In this document: positions 15,007 to 23,247 of the stretch, in pieces
Numbering within the stretch: the first letter of the stretch is position 1
Layout: every line of letters starts with the position of its first letter
Source: a virus
Direction: 5' to 3' (one strand)
Length of the DNA: 24,658 nt
IMG/VR virus record: IMGVR_UViG_3300025652_000519
Span: 1 to 24,658 of that record
Notes under the pieces: generated by a model
What the model was told of the DNA's origin: nothing
The model's input: only the letters and a program-made list of their open reading frames with translations
Databases searched by the model: none
Made by a program: the position numbers and the translations under genes

Positions 15007-16344
15007 TTACTTCAATAAGATGAAGTTGTTTGCACCATGTACACATAAAGCTCTTTCAGATAAGAAGTGAACGCTCATTGCATCCAAGTCAGTGTTAGAA
15101 GCTCCACCAGCAGAACCAACAACCCAAGACTTATACTTTCTGTCTTCAGCTTCTGATTTTCTGTATTTAATGTGTAAGAAAGGACGAGTTGCATTCTTTC
15201 CTAAGATTTGATCGTAAACAGTAGTTGTACCAGCTGGAACAATAACTCCGTCAACACCAGCAGTTAATCCTCCTGTAGTTGCATCGTTTAAGTATTTCCA
15301 GTCAGTCTTGTAGAAATCATATCCTAAGTTGAAGCCCATGAAACCTAAGTTTAATGCCATAGACTCATCGTTGTCAAATAAACCGTAAGAAGCAGTAGAA
15401 GCTCCACTGTTGTTTTGAGCAGCAAGTACGTTGTCAATCTCGAAAGATTTAGTTCTGTTAACGAACATTACGTTTTCTTGAATTGCTCCTTCTTTGTCAA
15501 GAACTTTGATTAATTCTTCTAAATCTCCTCTAGAAGCGATAGAGCCAGTAGCAATATTTCCTCTGTTTTCGATTTCGTAGAATAAACCTTTTGTTCCTTT
15601 GTATCCTGCTGATTCAGCACCAGAAGATGCAGCAGCTGGACGTCCTTCGATCAAAGATAATTCTAGGTAGTCTTCGAAACGTAATCTTGTCTCATGCTCA
15701 GATTTTAAGTACCATAAGTATCCGGTTGCACCGTTCTCAGTAGTTACTTCAATCCATCCGATTTGAGCCATATCTGAACCATTAACCTCGTACTTATCTT
15801 TGATGATAATTGGGTTGTTAGTTAAAATGTCTTTTGGAGCCTCTAAAGATCCAGCCATTCCAGCAGTTCCTTTTTTGAATTCAGCACCGAAAGCAAAAAC
15901 TTTTAATCCAGTTGTGTCTAAAGCAGCAGCCAAGTTAGCATTCTCGTAAGAAGCAACTGTGAAAGTGTCAGTAGTTACACCAGTGATTAAAGCTTTTTCT
16001 TGTGTTCCGTCACCATCAGTAATAACTACTGTTTGGTTAACACGGAATGGGTGTGCAGCAGAAGTTACTACATCAGCAGATCTGGTTGCACCAGTTACAG
16101 CTAAATGTAAACGTCCTTGCTCTGCCCATTGGATTACGTCAGAAGCGAAAGGCATTTCAGCTCCGACCATTCTTAAAAAAGAAGATACAGATCTGTTTCC
16201 GTATTTTTCGAATTCTTTTTCGTAAACGTCTGGCAAGTACTGTGATGTGAACTCGATGTCAGATCCCAAGTAATTACTTGATAATGTTGATTTTGATGGA
16301 GAAGGAGTTAATGCTCCTTGTACTCCGGAAATTGATACACTCAT
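15007..16344 (-). CDS. Major capsid protein
   Basis: A 445-residue protein that forms the icosahedral shell, probably with an HK97-type fold. Evidence: it follows terminase, portal and scaffold; it has the usual length; and residues 41-80 (YEKEFEKYGNRSVSSFLRMVGAEMPFASDVIQWAEQGRLH in part) resemble capsid proteins of crAss-like and related phages. Residues about 81-155 are a Thr/Val/Ala-rich beta segment that looks like an inserted domain. The Gly/Ala-rich loop near 235-250 and helices with ENRGNIATGSIASRGDLEEL (about 255-280) fit the A-domain and spine regions. The start at 16344 has an A-rich leader (AACTTACAAAA). A strong hairpin follows its stop, as expected for a highly expressed gene with its own transcript end. 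Confidence 0.85.
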   Translation of the reverse strand: MSVSISGVQGALTPSPSKSTLSSNYLGSDIEFTSQYLPDVYEKEFEKYGNRSVSSFLRMVGAEMPFASDVIQWAEQGRLHLAVTGATRSADVVTSAAHPFRVNQTVVITDGDGTQEKALITGVTTDTFTVASYENANLAAALDTTGLKVFAFGAEFKKGTAGMAGSLEAPKDILTNNPIIIKDKYEVNGSDMAQIGWIEVTTENGATGYLWYLKSEHETRLRFEDYLELSLIEGRPAAASSGAESAGYKGTKGLFYEIENRGNIATGSIASRGDLEELIKVLDKEGAIQENVMFVNRTKSFEIDNVLAAQNNSGASTASYGLFDNDESMALNLGFMGFNLGYDFYKTDWKYLNDATTGGLTAGVDGVIVPAGTTTVYDQILGKNATRPFLHIKYRKSEAEDRKYKSWVVGSAGGASNTDLDAMSVHFLSERALCVHGANNFILLK

Positions 16345-16363
16345 TTTTGTAAGTTTTTAAGTT

Positions 16364-17503
16364 TTAGCGTTTTCTAATTTTAAATGAGAAATCCTCACCA
16401 GAATCAACTACTCTAAACTTAGTACCCTTAACATCTACAGTCTTATTATCTCTAACAGACATATCTATGTTTTTGGTTTCTTTAACTAATCCTCCTGTTG
16501 CATCCGCAACGCCTTGCTCATAAAAGTGCTTAGCTAATGCGTCTACGTTAGAGGCAGCAAAGATTGCCTTGTGGTACTGGGAAGCGTCTTTAACGATACC
16601 TTTTTCATCTAGGTGTTTAGCGAAGAAGTTCGAAATATCCGACTGTTCTTCTTTAACTTGACCTACATCTTTTGGCTTGAAGACTTGCTTCTTATCCCCT
16701 AAGTTGAATTCAAAACCTTTGAACTCCTCATTGAATAGTTTGTTTGTCTTCTCGGTAAAGGCGTTTGACCTTTGTTCTTGTAGTTGAGCGTCTTGTTCAG
16801 ATTGCTCTTGGTATTGACTATAAAAGTTAAAAGCCTCTTTGTAGTTCTCTGGAATAGAGGTTGCACTTGACTCAAGTGGCGCCTTGTATTTTTCCTTTAA
16901 ACCCTCAAAGTGATTTCTTGCCTTGTATAGTTCTTCTTTATAAGCTAACTTCTTTTTCCTAATATCAGAAGGCTCATCTAGCTCTTCATCATAAGAAAAA
17001 TCTTCAGACAATATTAATCTAATATCCTCTTCGTCAAGATGTGGTTTTGTTTCCTTGTAGTACTCAGTTAAAACAGATGCATCGTTTACTTTTGTCCAAT
17101 CTTTTTGCAGATTAACAAAATCATCGAAACCTCTACCTGTTTCTTTTTTGTACTCCAAGAACTTTTCTACATCTTCAGATAGCTCTTGTTTTTCAGTTTT
17201 TCTAAGATCGTCTATAGAGCTAAGCTCTAAGCTGTGTCTTTCTTTTAAGTAAGACAATATACTACTATCGTCTAACTCAAATTGTTGAGGTTTTTCTATT
17301 ACCTCTTCAGAAACTTCTAGTTCTTTTACAATTTCTTGCTCAGAAACTAGTTCTGCTTCTTGTTGTGGCTGCTCTTGAATAACTTGTTCTTGAACTTGTT
17401 CTTCTTGAACTTCCATCTCTTGAACTTGCTCTTCTTGAACTTGTTCTTGCTTTGGTTCAATTGGATTACCATCGGCATCCAACTCCCTAAGTTTCCATTC
17501 CAT
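16364..17503 (-). CDS. Capsid scaffolding protein (acidic, coiled-coil)
   Basis: A 379-residue, very acidic and helix-rich protein between portal and capsid genes, the usual scaffold position. Residues 20-49 are a Gln/Glu/Val repeat (QVQEEQVQEMEVQEEQVQEQ) likely to be extended or coiled-coil. Residues 75-310 are charged helices (for example DFVNLQKDW and KLAYKEELYKARNHFEGL). The C-terminal 70 residues are basic and beta-rich (DVKGTKFRVVDSGEDFSFKIRKR), as in scaffolds whose basic tail contacts the capsid protein. No protease triad is evident, so I do not call it a protease-scaffold fusion. A promoter-like TATCTTTGC lies 21 bases before the start, and the capsid gene follows after 19 bases, making one transcription unit. 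Confidence 0.78.
   Translation of the reverse strand: MEWKLRELDADGNPIEPKQEQVQEEQVQEMEVQEEQVQEQVIQEQPQQEAELVSEQEIVKELEVSEEVIEKPQQFELDDSSILSYLKERHSLELSSIDDLRKTEKQELSEDVEKFLEYKKETGRGFDDFVNLQKDWTKVNDASVLTEYYKETKPHLDEEDIRLILSEDFSYDEELDEPSDIRKKKLAYKEELYKARNHFEGLKEKYKAPLESSATSIPENYKEAFNFYSQYQEQSEQDAQLQEQRSNAFTEKTNKLFNEEFKGFEFNLGDKKQVFKPKDVGQVKEEQSDISNFFAKHLDEKGIVKDASQYHKAIFAASNVDALAKHFYEQGVADATGGLVKETKNIDMSVRDNKTVDVKGTKFRVVDSGEDFSFKIRKR
17357..17446 (-). repeat. Short Gln/Glu/Val repeat in the scaffold N-terminus
   Basis: Codons 20-49 repeat a QVQEEQ-type unit about five times. In the DNA this appears as recurring CTTGAAC/TTCTTGAAC words on the plus strand. It may vary in copy number between relatives. 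Confidence 0.7.
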
Positions 17504-17523
17504 ATGATTAAATTTAATTTAGC

Positions 17524-17532
17524 GCAAAGATA
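17524..17532 (-). promoter_or_regulatory. Bacteroidota-type -7 promoter motif before scaffold and capsid genes
   Basis: The minus strand reads TATCTTTGC, an exact TAnnTTTG match, in the 39-base gap between portal and scaffold and 21 bases before the scaffold ATG. The same nine bases occur before the adhesin unit at 6270-6278. No clear -33 TTTG is present. Confidence 0.52.
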
Positions 17533-17542
17533 CAAACATTAA

Positions 17543-19963
17543 TTACATGCCTATCATACCCTCTAATCCCGACCCTAGTGAGTCTTGACCATCGAAGTCA
17601 ATAGGATCTAAATCCTGCTGTCTTTGCTGTATTAATTTCGATTGTTGAGAGGCCTGCTTAGCAGTTCTCTTATCTTTTCTGTCTTCTTTGTATTTTTCTT
17701 TACCTAACTGAGACTGTATTTCTGCGCCTTTAATCTGACCGTCCATGCTTTTTTGCATTTGAATCAACCTAGATTTAAGCTCAAACTCCATTTGCATTCT
17801 TTGCAACTCATACTCAGACTTCATTTGTATAAGCTTAGCTTCTACTTCTCCTTCTGCCATTATTGTTTGTTGCTTACCTTGTTCTGCAACTTGTGCTGCT
17901 TGTTGGTTAGCTTCAGACTGTAGGGCAATGTTTTCTTGTTGTCTTTTCTGATCGAGTTTTTCTTTTCTTCTTTTTCTAACCTTAAGTAGTTGTGAAGCTA
18001 TCTTAACGTTCTTAACGCCTCTAATATCAATAGCATCATCTATATCAATCTTTCCAGCACTAAGAGATGTTTGAATATTCTGCTCTAGCATATTTCTTTC
18101 TTCTTCGTCTGGATGAAGCTCTATGTAGATACCAAAGTCATGTAAGTGTAATTCTTTTATTTCATCTAAAATATCTACGCTATGTCTTCCTATATTCTTA
18201 ATAAAGTCTTCTCTCATATCAGAGTACTCTAAAACATCAGAAACTCTATAGCTAATACACTCAGCTAGTCTTTGTGTTAAAAATATTCCTGCCTTTAGTA
18301 CATGTCTTGTTGCTGTGTTAGAATTTAACGCAGCTAACTTTTGAACACCAACTAAAGCACTTGGATCTGGAGTACTACCGTCTCTCGCTTCATTTAAGCC
18401 CGTTACAGAGCGTATCATGTTTAAGTTGTAGTTGTACATGTTTATTAAAGAAGAGATCTTTGAATTGGCTCCAGAAGAGGTTAACTCTTGTATTGGAATT
18501 TTACCATGATTGTATTCTCCTTCTTCATTGTAGGATCTACCTATAACAGACCCCGTTTGGAAGTACATATTCAATGCTTCTTGAGGGGTGTAGGATGCGC
18601 CATTCCCTAAGTTAATAGAAGAAAGCCCATCTATATCCATATATACACCATCAGGCATCATTTTAGATGTTACCTGCTGTAGCTTTAAGTGTGTAAGCTG
18701 TATTTGGTCTGCAAAAGGAATCATTCTTTTAACTAAAGAATCAATCTGTCCTCTATACATTCTAGGAGCAGTAACGATAAATGGAGCGTAAACTTTTTGA
18801 ATAGAAGACTTTGGTCTAACCATATTCTTCATTACTTCCCACTTAAGTATGTGATTTGTTCCCAAAACGAGAACACCTTCATACCATACGTCAATCTTCT
18901 TAGAAAGCTTTTCGAATCTTGCTTCTTCAGTTTTTGGAGGATTAAAAGAATCATCTTTCCTTAAAACCTTTTCTCCGCCTGTTGTAGTGACTTTCTTTTT
19001 GTATACGATAGTTTTATCGGTCTTGTAAGAAAAGTACAGGAGAGTGGCTGTATTGTGATCAAAATTGTCCACTTGGTATCCGCCCCTTGTTCCCTGGTAA
19101 GCATCCCACTTACTAGACATCTTAGATATTTCTTTTATGTCTTCAGTAGTTAAACTAGAGTCTATCTTTTTAAGCTCAGTAATATTAACATTCTTAACTT
19201 CTCCAAAATAGTAGCAATCCTCAAAGTTAGGATCCTCAGTAGGACTCCATATTAAGTTAGCTGGATCAACATAGTCAACCTTTATTCCATCGTGTAAGTT
19301 AAATGAATGCCTTAAAGCTGATATTCCAAGTATTGTAGCATCCTCATCTACTTGCCTTTTAATAAGCTCGTAGTTGTTTTGCTTCATAACTGTTTCAATA
19401 ACTTTTTCTTCAGCTATTTCAATATCATCTTTGTAATCAATCTGCATGTGTAAGTCAAGCTCATCATCGCTATCTGGTAGCATGTCTGGATCACCAGCAA
19501 ACATGTCTTGACCAAGCAAAGCTCCCATCTCTTCGAAGGCAGCCTTGTTACGCATTTCAGTTTGTATTTGGTTTTTATAGTTTGCCTTCTTGTTAGTAGA
19601 TACAGAGTCAACTGCTTCTGCCTTAACATCAAAAAGCCTGTTAGACATTCCGTTAACTACAATGTCTACAAACTTAGGTACAATAGGTACAGGAGTCCAA
19701 TCTAAGTTTAGATAAGATATATCTCCATTAATAGAAAGCTCGTTCTTGTACTTCTGTACAGACTGCTCTCCCATTGCATAAGTTCTTAATTTATGATATG
19801 TATCACGGTTGTTATAAAACCTTGAAGTTCCACTTTCTTTCCTGAACCATTCAGACTCTATTGCCCTTCCAACTATGAGTCCATAGTCCTTAGAAGACTT
19901 CTCAGAATCAGATGCTAATTGATCAGGGAATCCAATGGCGTAATTCACTGGAGATTTATCCAT
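17543..19963 (-). CDS. Portal protein
   Basis: An 806-residue protein directly after TerL, with a 4-base gap. The dodecameric portal is the channel through which DNA enters and leaves the capsid and the site where terminase docks. Residues 60-106 (ending NLDWTPVPIVPKFVDIVVNGM) match the conserved N-terminal part I know from portals of Bacteroidota podoviruses. A Asp-rich loop lies at 157-180 (GDPDMLPDSDDELD), and the wing and clip region contains KVDYVDPANLIWSPTEDPNFEDC. Residues about 663-785 form a long charged/Gln-rich helix (EGEVEAKLIQMKSEYELQRM), consistent with a barrel or C-terminal coiled coil, and the tail is acidic and Gly-rich. It is longer than many portals (450-700), mostly because of that extension. 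Confidence 0.85.
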   Translation of the reverse strand: MDKSPVNYAIGFPDQLASDSEKSSKDYGLIVGRAIESEWFRKESGTSRFYNNRDTYHKLRTYAMGEQSVQKYKNELSINGDISYLNLDWTPVPIVPKFVDIVVNGMSNRLFDVKAEAVDSVSTNKKANYKNQIQTEMRNKAAFEEMGALLGQDMFAGDPDMLPDSDDELDLHMQIDYKDDIEIAEEKVIETVMKQNNYELIKRQVDEDATILGISALRHSFNLHDGIKVDYVDPANLIWSPTEDPNFEDCYYFGEVKNVNITELKKIDSSLTTEDIKEISKMSSKWDAYQGTRGGYQVDNFDHNTATLLYFSYKTDKTIVYKKKVTTTGGEKVLRKDDSFNPPKTEEARFEKLSKKIDVWYEGVLVLGTNHILKWEVMKNMVRPKSSIQKVYAPFIVTAPRMYRGQIDSLVKRMIPFADQIQLTHLKLQQVTSKMMPDGVYMDIDGLSSINLGNGASYTPQEALNMYFQTGSVIGRSYNEEGEYNHGKIPIQELTSSGANSKISSLINMYNYNLNMIRSVTGLNEARDGSTPDPSALVGVQKLAALNSNTATRHVLKAGIFLTQRLAECISYRVSDVLEYSDMREDFIKNIGRHSVDILDEIKELHLHDFGIYIELHPDEEERNMLEQNIQTSLSAGKIDIDDAIDIRGVKNVKIASQLLKVRKRRKEKLDQKRQQENIALQSEANQQAAQVAEQGKQQTIMAEGEVEAKLIQMKSEYELQRMQMEFELKSRLIQMQKSMDGQIKGAEIQSQLGKEKYKEDRKDKRTAKQASQQSKLIQQRQQDLDPIDFDGQDSLGSGLEGMIGM

Positions 19964-19967
19964 ATTG

Positions 19968-22253
19968 TTACTTAAGTATTGAGCTAACTAAACCGTTATT
20001 ATTATACTTTGCAAAGTTAACATTTATTATTTTATTAGTTTTCTCAGGCTTAATTAGATACTTTTGGTTAGCCATAAGCGCTAAACCAGAGGAAACAGTG
20101 GCATCAAACTTAGTTCTCTTTGATATATCATAGTTCGCCCAGTCCAATAAAGTCCTTGTAAAGTACATACTTCCAGAGCCTTGTTCTGTATATCCTACAT
20201 TCTGCTCTATGTATGACTCGATAGCTTCTGCATGTATTGATATAACAGCAGTAGAAGATGGTATACCACCTAGTTCTTTTTCGGCTTTAGATAAGTCGTT
20301 TTTGTGTTTGTCAGGTCTATTTATGCTCCACTTCCTATAACCTCTGTTCTTTAAGTGATACAAAAGCCTAGGTTTGTTATTCTCGACTAGTATAGGCATT
20401 CCGTAAAACACCATAGCCATTAGAACATCTTCATAGAACAACTCTGCTGTTTGTGGTCTTGATATGTACTCTAAAAAGAACATATTAGAAGGTCCCTCAA
20501 AGTTTAACTTAGTAACTCCATGTAGGGCGCCATTAGATCCACCTCCACCTACAGTTCCAGAAATATCATAACTATCACATCCGAATGCTCCAATATGTTC
20601 GTTGCCTGGAGATTTAACTCCGTTGTTCATTACAACTCTATTTCTAAGTTCAGGCTTGGGCAACCAAGACACAAAGAATCTTCCTCTATTGTCTGGAGTC
20701 CATATAACTTCAGTATCCTTCTTTCCGTTTCTCCAAGAGAAGCTTCCACGCATTACGGCTCTTTGACCTTCTATACCATCGTTATAGTCTATCTGCTCAT
20801 ATATTCTTTGCAGATTAAACAAACTATTGTTTGCCTCATCTCTAAAAGCATGACCCTCTGTTCTAGGGAATTGTCTGTAAAACTCATTTAACGCATCAGG
20901 ATCGCTTTTAAGAGACTTTACTTCGTTTTCCCAGTAATCTATTACCCCACCACTTATAATGCCGCCATAGGGATCGAAAATAGGGTCCTCGGAGTTCCTG
21001 AAGACTGGTTGTCCATATACATCTATATATCCTTCAAAATTCCATTCCATAGGGATGAAAAGTGAATACATTCCGCTTTTGGTTTGACCATTCTCATTTC
21101 TTTCTAAAACATCAGAGTCTTCGTAAAGTTTTTTGAAGTTTGCTCCACCTTTATCTAAAGCGTTAGAGGTGGATCCCATTAAACACTTGCCAACGATGTT
21201 TCGTCCAAGCCTTAGTGTTGTTTTAACTACACGCCAGTTATTTAGAATATTATCTGGAGGTAACCACTTACCTGATTCATCGTGTATTAAAAGTCTGAGC
21301 TTTTCACCATCGTAGGAGTTATCACCGGTGTTCTTCCAGTCGATGGTCGTATCAAGTCCCTGTAATTCAGCTTGGGTATCGGTTGCTTGAACGATGGACT
21401 TTCTTGTAAGCTTGGAGGCGGGGACACGGTACGCAAGTTCCGTTTTCGGTCTGTCCATTCCGTCTTGTATTGGCTTGAAGAAAAACGGATAGTTGATTGA
21501 TATTGGGACCACCTTGTCTGTAAACAGTTTCTTAGCATCAGATCCAGTCTTAGAGAGTATTCCGAATCTAGCATCCGAAGATATTGTTGCCATATTAACC
21601 GCTGCTCCGCTTGCCATGAAGCTAAAACCGGACCTCCTATTCTTAAGGTAGCACATCCCATAGCATCTATTGTCGGCCTGGCAAGCTTCCCAGAATATGA
21701 AGAATAATCTGTTTGCCTCTCTAAACTCTGGCTGCCCAACATCAATCTTGGTCCACTGCAAGTACATGTAGTGAGTGCCAGTAAGATAAGTAGGAATCCC
21801 CTTGTTATAAAACCAAAAACCTTCATCTCTTTTTGTAAATTCATCTTCTATGTAATCTACCCAATCGTTTTTAAATGCGTTAGGCATCTCGTTCCAATCA
21901 AAAATAGTCTTTATTCTGGAAAGTTCTTTTGGGTATTCGATTACCTCCCAGTATTGCTCAGATTCTTTGTTACTTCTTTTATGTACGTTATCCTGTACAG
22001 AAGGCAAAGCTATTTTTAAATTTTGTATCTCTATTATATCACCTATAGTTCCGTCTTTAGATATAACAACAATATCGTAGTCTGGGTTGTATCCATAATC
22101 CCAGGCTTTCTTTTTGTTTTTATTCTTTATAACGGTTTCAGATACTACTCCAGATAGAACAGTGCAAAGCCTAAGACTTTCTACTTCTTCGTTCTGCAAA
22201 GCTTTGGAATCCTGTATCTTTTCCTTTACTTGTTTCAGATTCGTCCTCGCCAT
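19968..22253 (-). CDS. terL: Terminase large subunit (packaging ATPase and nuclease)
   Basis: A 761-residue motor that cuts concatemeric DNA and pumps it through the portal. Residues 201-212 (CYLKNRRSGFSF) are a Walker A-like motif of the deviant, Arg-rich type seen in terminases; 320-326 (RLLIHDE) is Walker B with catalytic D325-E326; 358-364 (LMGSTSN) fits the coupling motif. The C-terminal nuclease shows D560 (FGCDSYD) and a later acidic site around D717 (KFDATVSSGLALMA), as in RNase H-fold terminase nucleases. Residues 52-85 (DYGYNPDYDIVVISKDGTI and following) match an N-terminal region I recall from Bacteroidota phage terminases, supporting this start. It overlaps the gene above by 83 bases. 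Confidence is high. Confidence 0.93.
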   Translation of the reverse strand: MARTNLKQVKEKIQDSKALQNEEVESLRLCTVLSGVVSETVIKNKNKKKAWDYGYNPDYDIVVISKDGTIGDIIEIQNLKIALPSVQDNVHKRSNKESEQYWEVIEYPKELSRIKTIFDWNEMPNAFKNDWVDYIEDEFTKRDEGFWFYNKGIPTYLTGTHYMYLQWTKIDVGQPEFREANRLFFIFWEACQADNRCYGMCYLKNRRSGFSFMASGAAVNMATISSDARFGILSKTGSDAKKLFTDKVVPISINYPFFFKPIQDGMDRPKTELAYRVPASKLTRKSIVQATDTQAELQGLDTTIDWKNTGDNSYDGEKLRLLIHDESGKWLPPDNILNNWRVVKTTLRLGRNIVGKCLMGSTSNALDKGGANFKKLYEDSDVLERNENGQTKSGMYSLFIPMEWNFEGYIDVYGQPVFRNSEDPIFDPYGGIISGGVIDYWENEVKSLKSDPDALNEFYRQFPRTEGHAFRDEANNSLFNLQRIYEQIDYNDGIEGQRAVMRGSFSWRNGKKDTEVIWTPDNRGRFFVSWLPKPELRNRVVMNNGVKSPGNEHIGAFGCDSYDISGTVGGGGSNGALHGVTKLNFEGPSNMFFLEYISRPQTAELFYEDVLMAMVFYGMPILVENNKPRLLYHLKNRGYRKWSINRPDKHKNDLSKAEKELGGIPSSTAVISIHAEAIESYIEQNVGYTEQGSGSMYFTRTLLDWANYDISKRTKFDATVSSGLALMANQKYLIKPEKTNKIINVNFAKYNNNGLVSSILK

Positions 22254-22473
22254 TTAATTTAGCTCTTTCTAATTCTATTCTATTAAGTATTTCGAATGCA
22301 TCAAATATTGCAAGCTTTTTAGTTGCCGCAGCATTCTTAAGTCTATCGGCAGCAATATCCTCATTAGGATCGTCTGTAATGATTTCATCGTGAGCAACCT
22401 TAATAAGCTCCTCTACGGCCTTTTCTCCTGCTGCAATAACTCTTTCTATTGTTTGTTTTATATCTCTAGGCAT
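22171..22473 (-). CDS. Small helical protein, candidate small terminase subunit
   Basis: A 100-residue, strongly helical protein immediately before TerL. Residues 1-30 (MPRDIKQTIERVIAAGEKAVEEL) and 40-78 (DIAADRLKNAAATKKLAIFDAFEILNRIELERAKL) are amphipathic helices, and the C-terminus is charged and disordered (FQSFAERRSRKS). Size, helix content and position fit a TerS, which recognises the packaging site and regulates TerL. No clear helix-turn-helix is visible, so the call is by context. Its last 28 codons overlap TerL in another frame. TerL has no later Met for a long way, so the overlap appears real. The upstream GroES-like gene overlaps its start by 16 bases. Confidence 0.6.
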   Translation of the reverse strand: MPRDIKQTIERVIAAGEKAVEELIKVAHDEIITDDPNEDIAADRLKNAAATKKLAIFDAFEILNRIELERAKLNGEDESETSKGKDTGFQSFAERRSRKS

Positions 22474-23024
22474 ATGTCTCTTGTTTGCATTCTATAGAGC
22501 TTCTTGCCCTCTATATTGAATTCATATTCGCTATTCTTAGTAAATCCAATCTTAGATCCTTTGAATATGCCTTTAGACTGTAAGTAAGCATTAGAGACTT
22601 CTATAAGTCCCACATGGTCTTCCTTTTCTTTGTTTCTAAGTATAACGCTATCCTCGCTGTAATCAACAGGAAGGACAAAGCAATATGTCTTAAGAGCTTT
22701 CCAATCATCTTTTCTTTTATATAGATATATTCTTTCTAGTGGAACTATGTAAGAGTTTTCTCTAAAGAACTCATTACTTTTGGTCTTCTGACCTTTCATG
22801 TTTAAGTAAGTTCTAAACACATTGTGATGAACCACGACAATATCTCCTATCTCTAGTTCGTTGTCTTCTATGTTTGTTGGCAAGCCTTTAACAACACCAA
22901 TTCTATTTACAAATGCAGCATCCTCTATAGTTGTGTTAACTACGAGGTCTAATCCTGCTATGTTCTTTGTGTTATTGTATTCGCTTCCTAGTGGTTCAAT
23001 TAAATATCCATACCTTGGATTCAT
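22458..23024 (-). CDS. GroES-like co-chaperonin with two barrel-like halves
   Basis: A 188-residue protein. The first half (about 25-105) has the GroES pattern: IGVVKGLPTN at 42-51, then LEIGDIVVVHHNVFRTY (57-73) like the GDxVxF strand of GroES, a flexible stretch (74-90, KGQKTKSNEFFREN) where the mobile loop or roof could lie, and IVPLERIYLYKR (93-104). The second half (about 113-188) repeats the pattern: VGLIEVS (138-144), KGSKIGFTKNSEYEF (155-169) and a tail GKKLYRMQTRDICLEI, closely like the idGxxYxxxxxxDIxaxi end of GroES. T4 gp31 is a known phage GroES substitute for capsid folding; by analogy this could serve the major capsid protein with host GroEL. The gene overlaps its upstream neighbour by 4 bases (ATGA). 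Confidence 0.6.
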   Translation of the reverse strand: MNPRYGYLIEPLGSEYNNTKNIAGLDLVVNTTIEDAAFVNRIGVVKGLPTNIEDNELEIGDIVVVHHNVFRTYLNMKGQKTKSNEFFRENSYIVPLERIYLYKRKDDWKALKTYCFVLPVDYSEDSVILRNKEKEDHVGLIEVSNAYLQSKGIFKGSKIGFTKNSEYEFNIEGKKLYRMQTRDICLEI

Positions 23025-23242
23025 AATAGATTATATTCGATTACTACGGGAATGTCAATGAAATGCTTCCATCTAACTACTTCCCCATTTGATTTGATCC
23101 ACACGCTATAGCCTTTTGGTTCTTCTGCTATCTCGTGTATTATGTAATTACCCCCTAGGACGTTTTGACCAACTATGTAATGCATAGCGTTCTTGTAGTC
23201 TCCTCCTACAGAGATCTTACGAATGTACAAAATATTTTCCAT
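23021..23242 (-). CDS. Small conserved-looking protein of unknown function, 73 residues
   Basis: The product has an N-terminal beta part with KISVGGDYKNAMHYIVGQ and LGGNYIIHEI, then a short hydrophilic loop and VVRWKHFIDIPVVIEYN. I recall the DYKNAMHYIVGQxVLGGxYxIHEI pattern from packaging-module neighbours of other Bacteroidota phages, with no known role. It lies 5 bases from the structural gene above, and its stop overlaps the start of the GroES-like gene (ATGA), so the two are likely co-translated. No membrane segment or catalytic motif is visible. Confidence 0.7.
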   Translation of the reverse strand: MENILYIRKISVGGDYKNAMHYIVGQNVLGGNYIIHEIAEEPKGYSVWIKSNGEVVRWKHFIDIPVVIEYNLL

Positions 23243-23247
23243 TTTAT

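Noticed and set aside
16364-17503. Scaffold gene as a protease-scaffold fusion
   Set aside because: No Ser/His protease motif can be made out; the sequence is acidic helix and a basic tail throughout.
21287-21844. A 185-codon minus-strand frame inside terL
   Set aside because: It overlaps the Walker A to Walker B region of TerL in another frame; its sequence has no family features and reflects the TerL codons.
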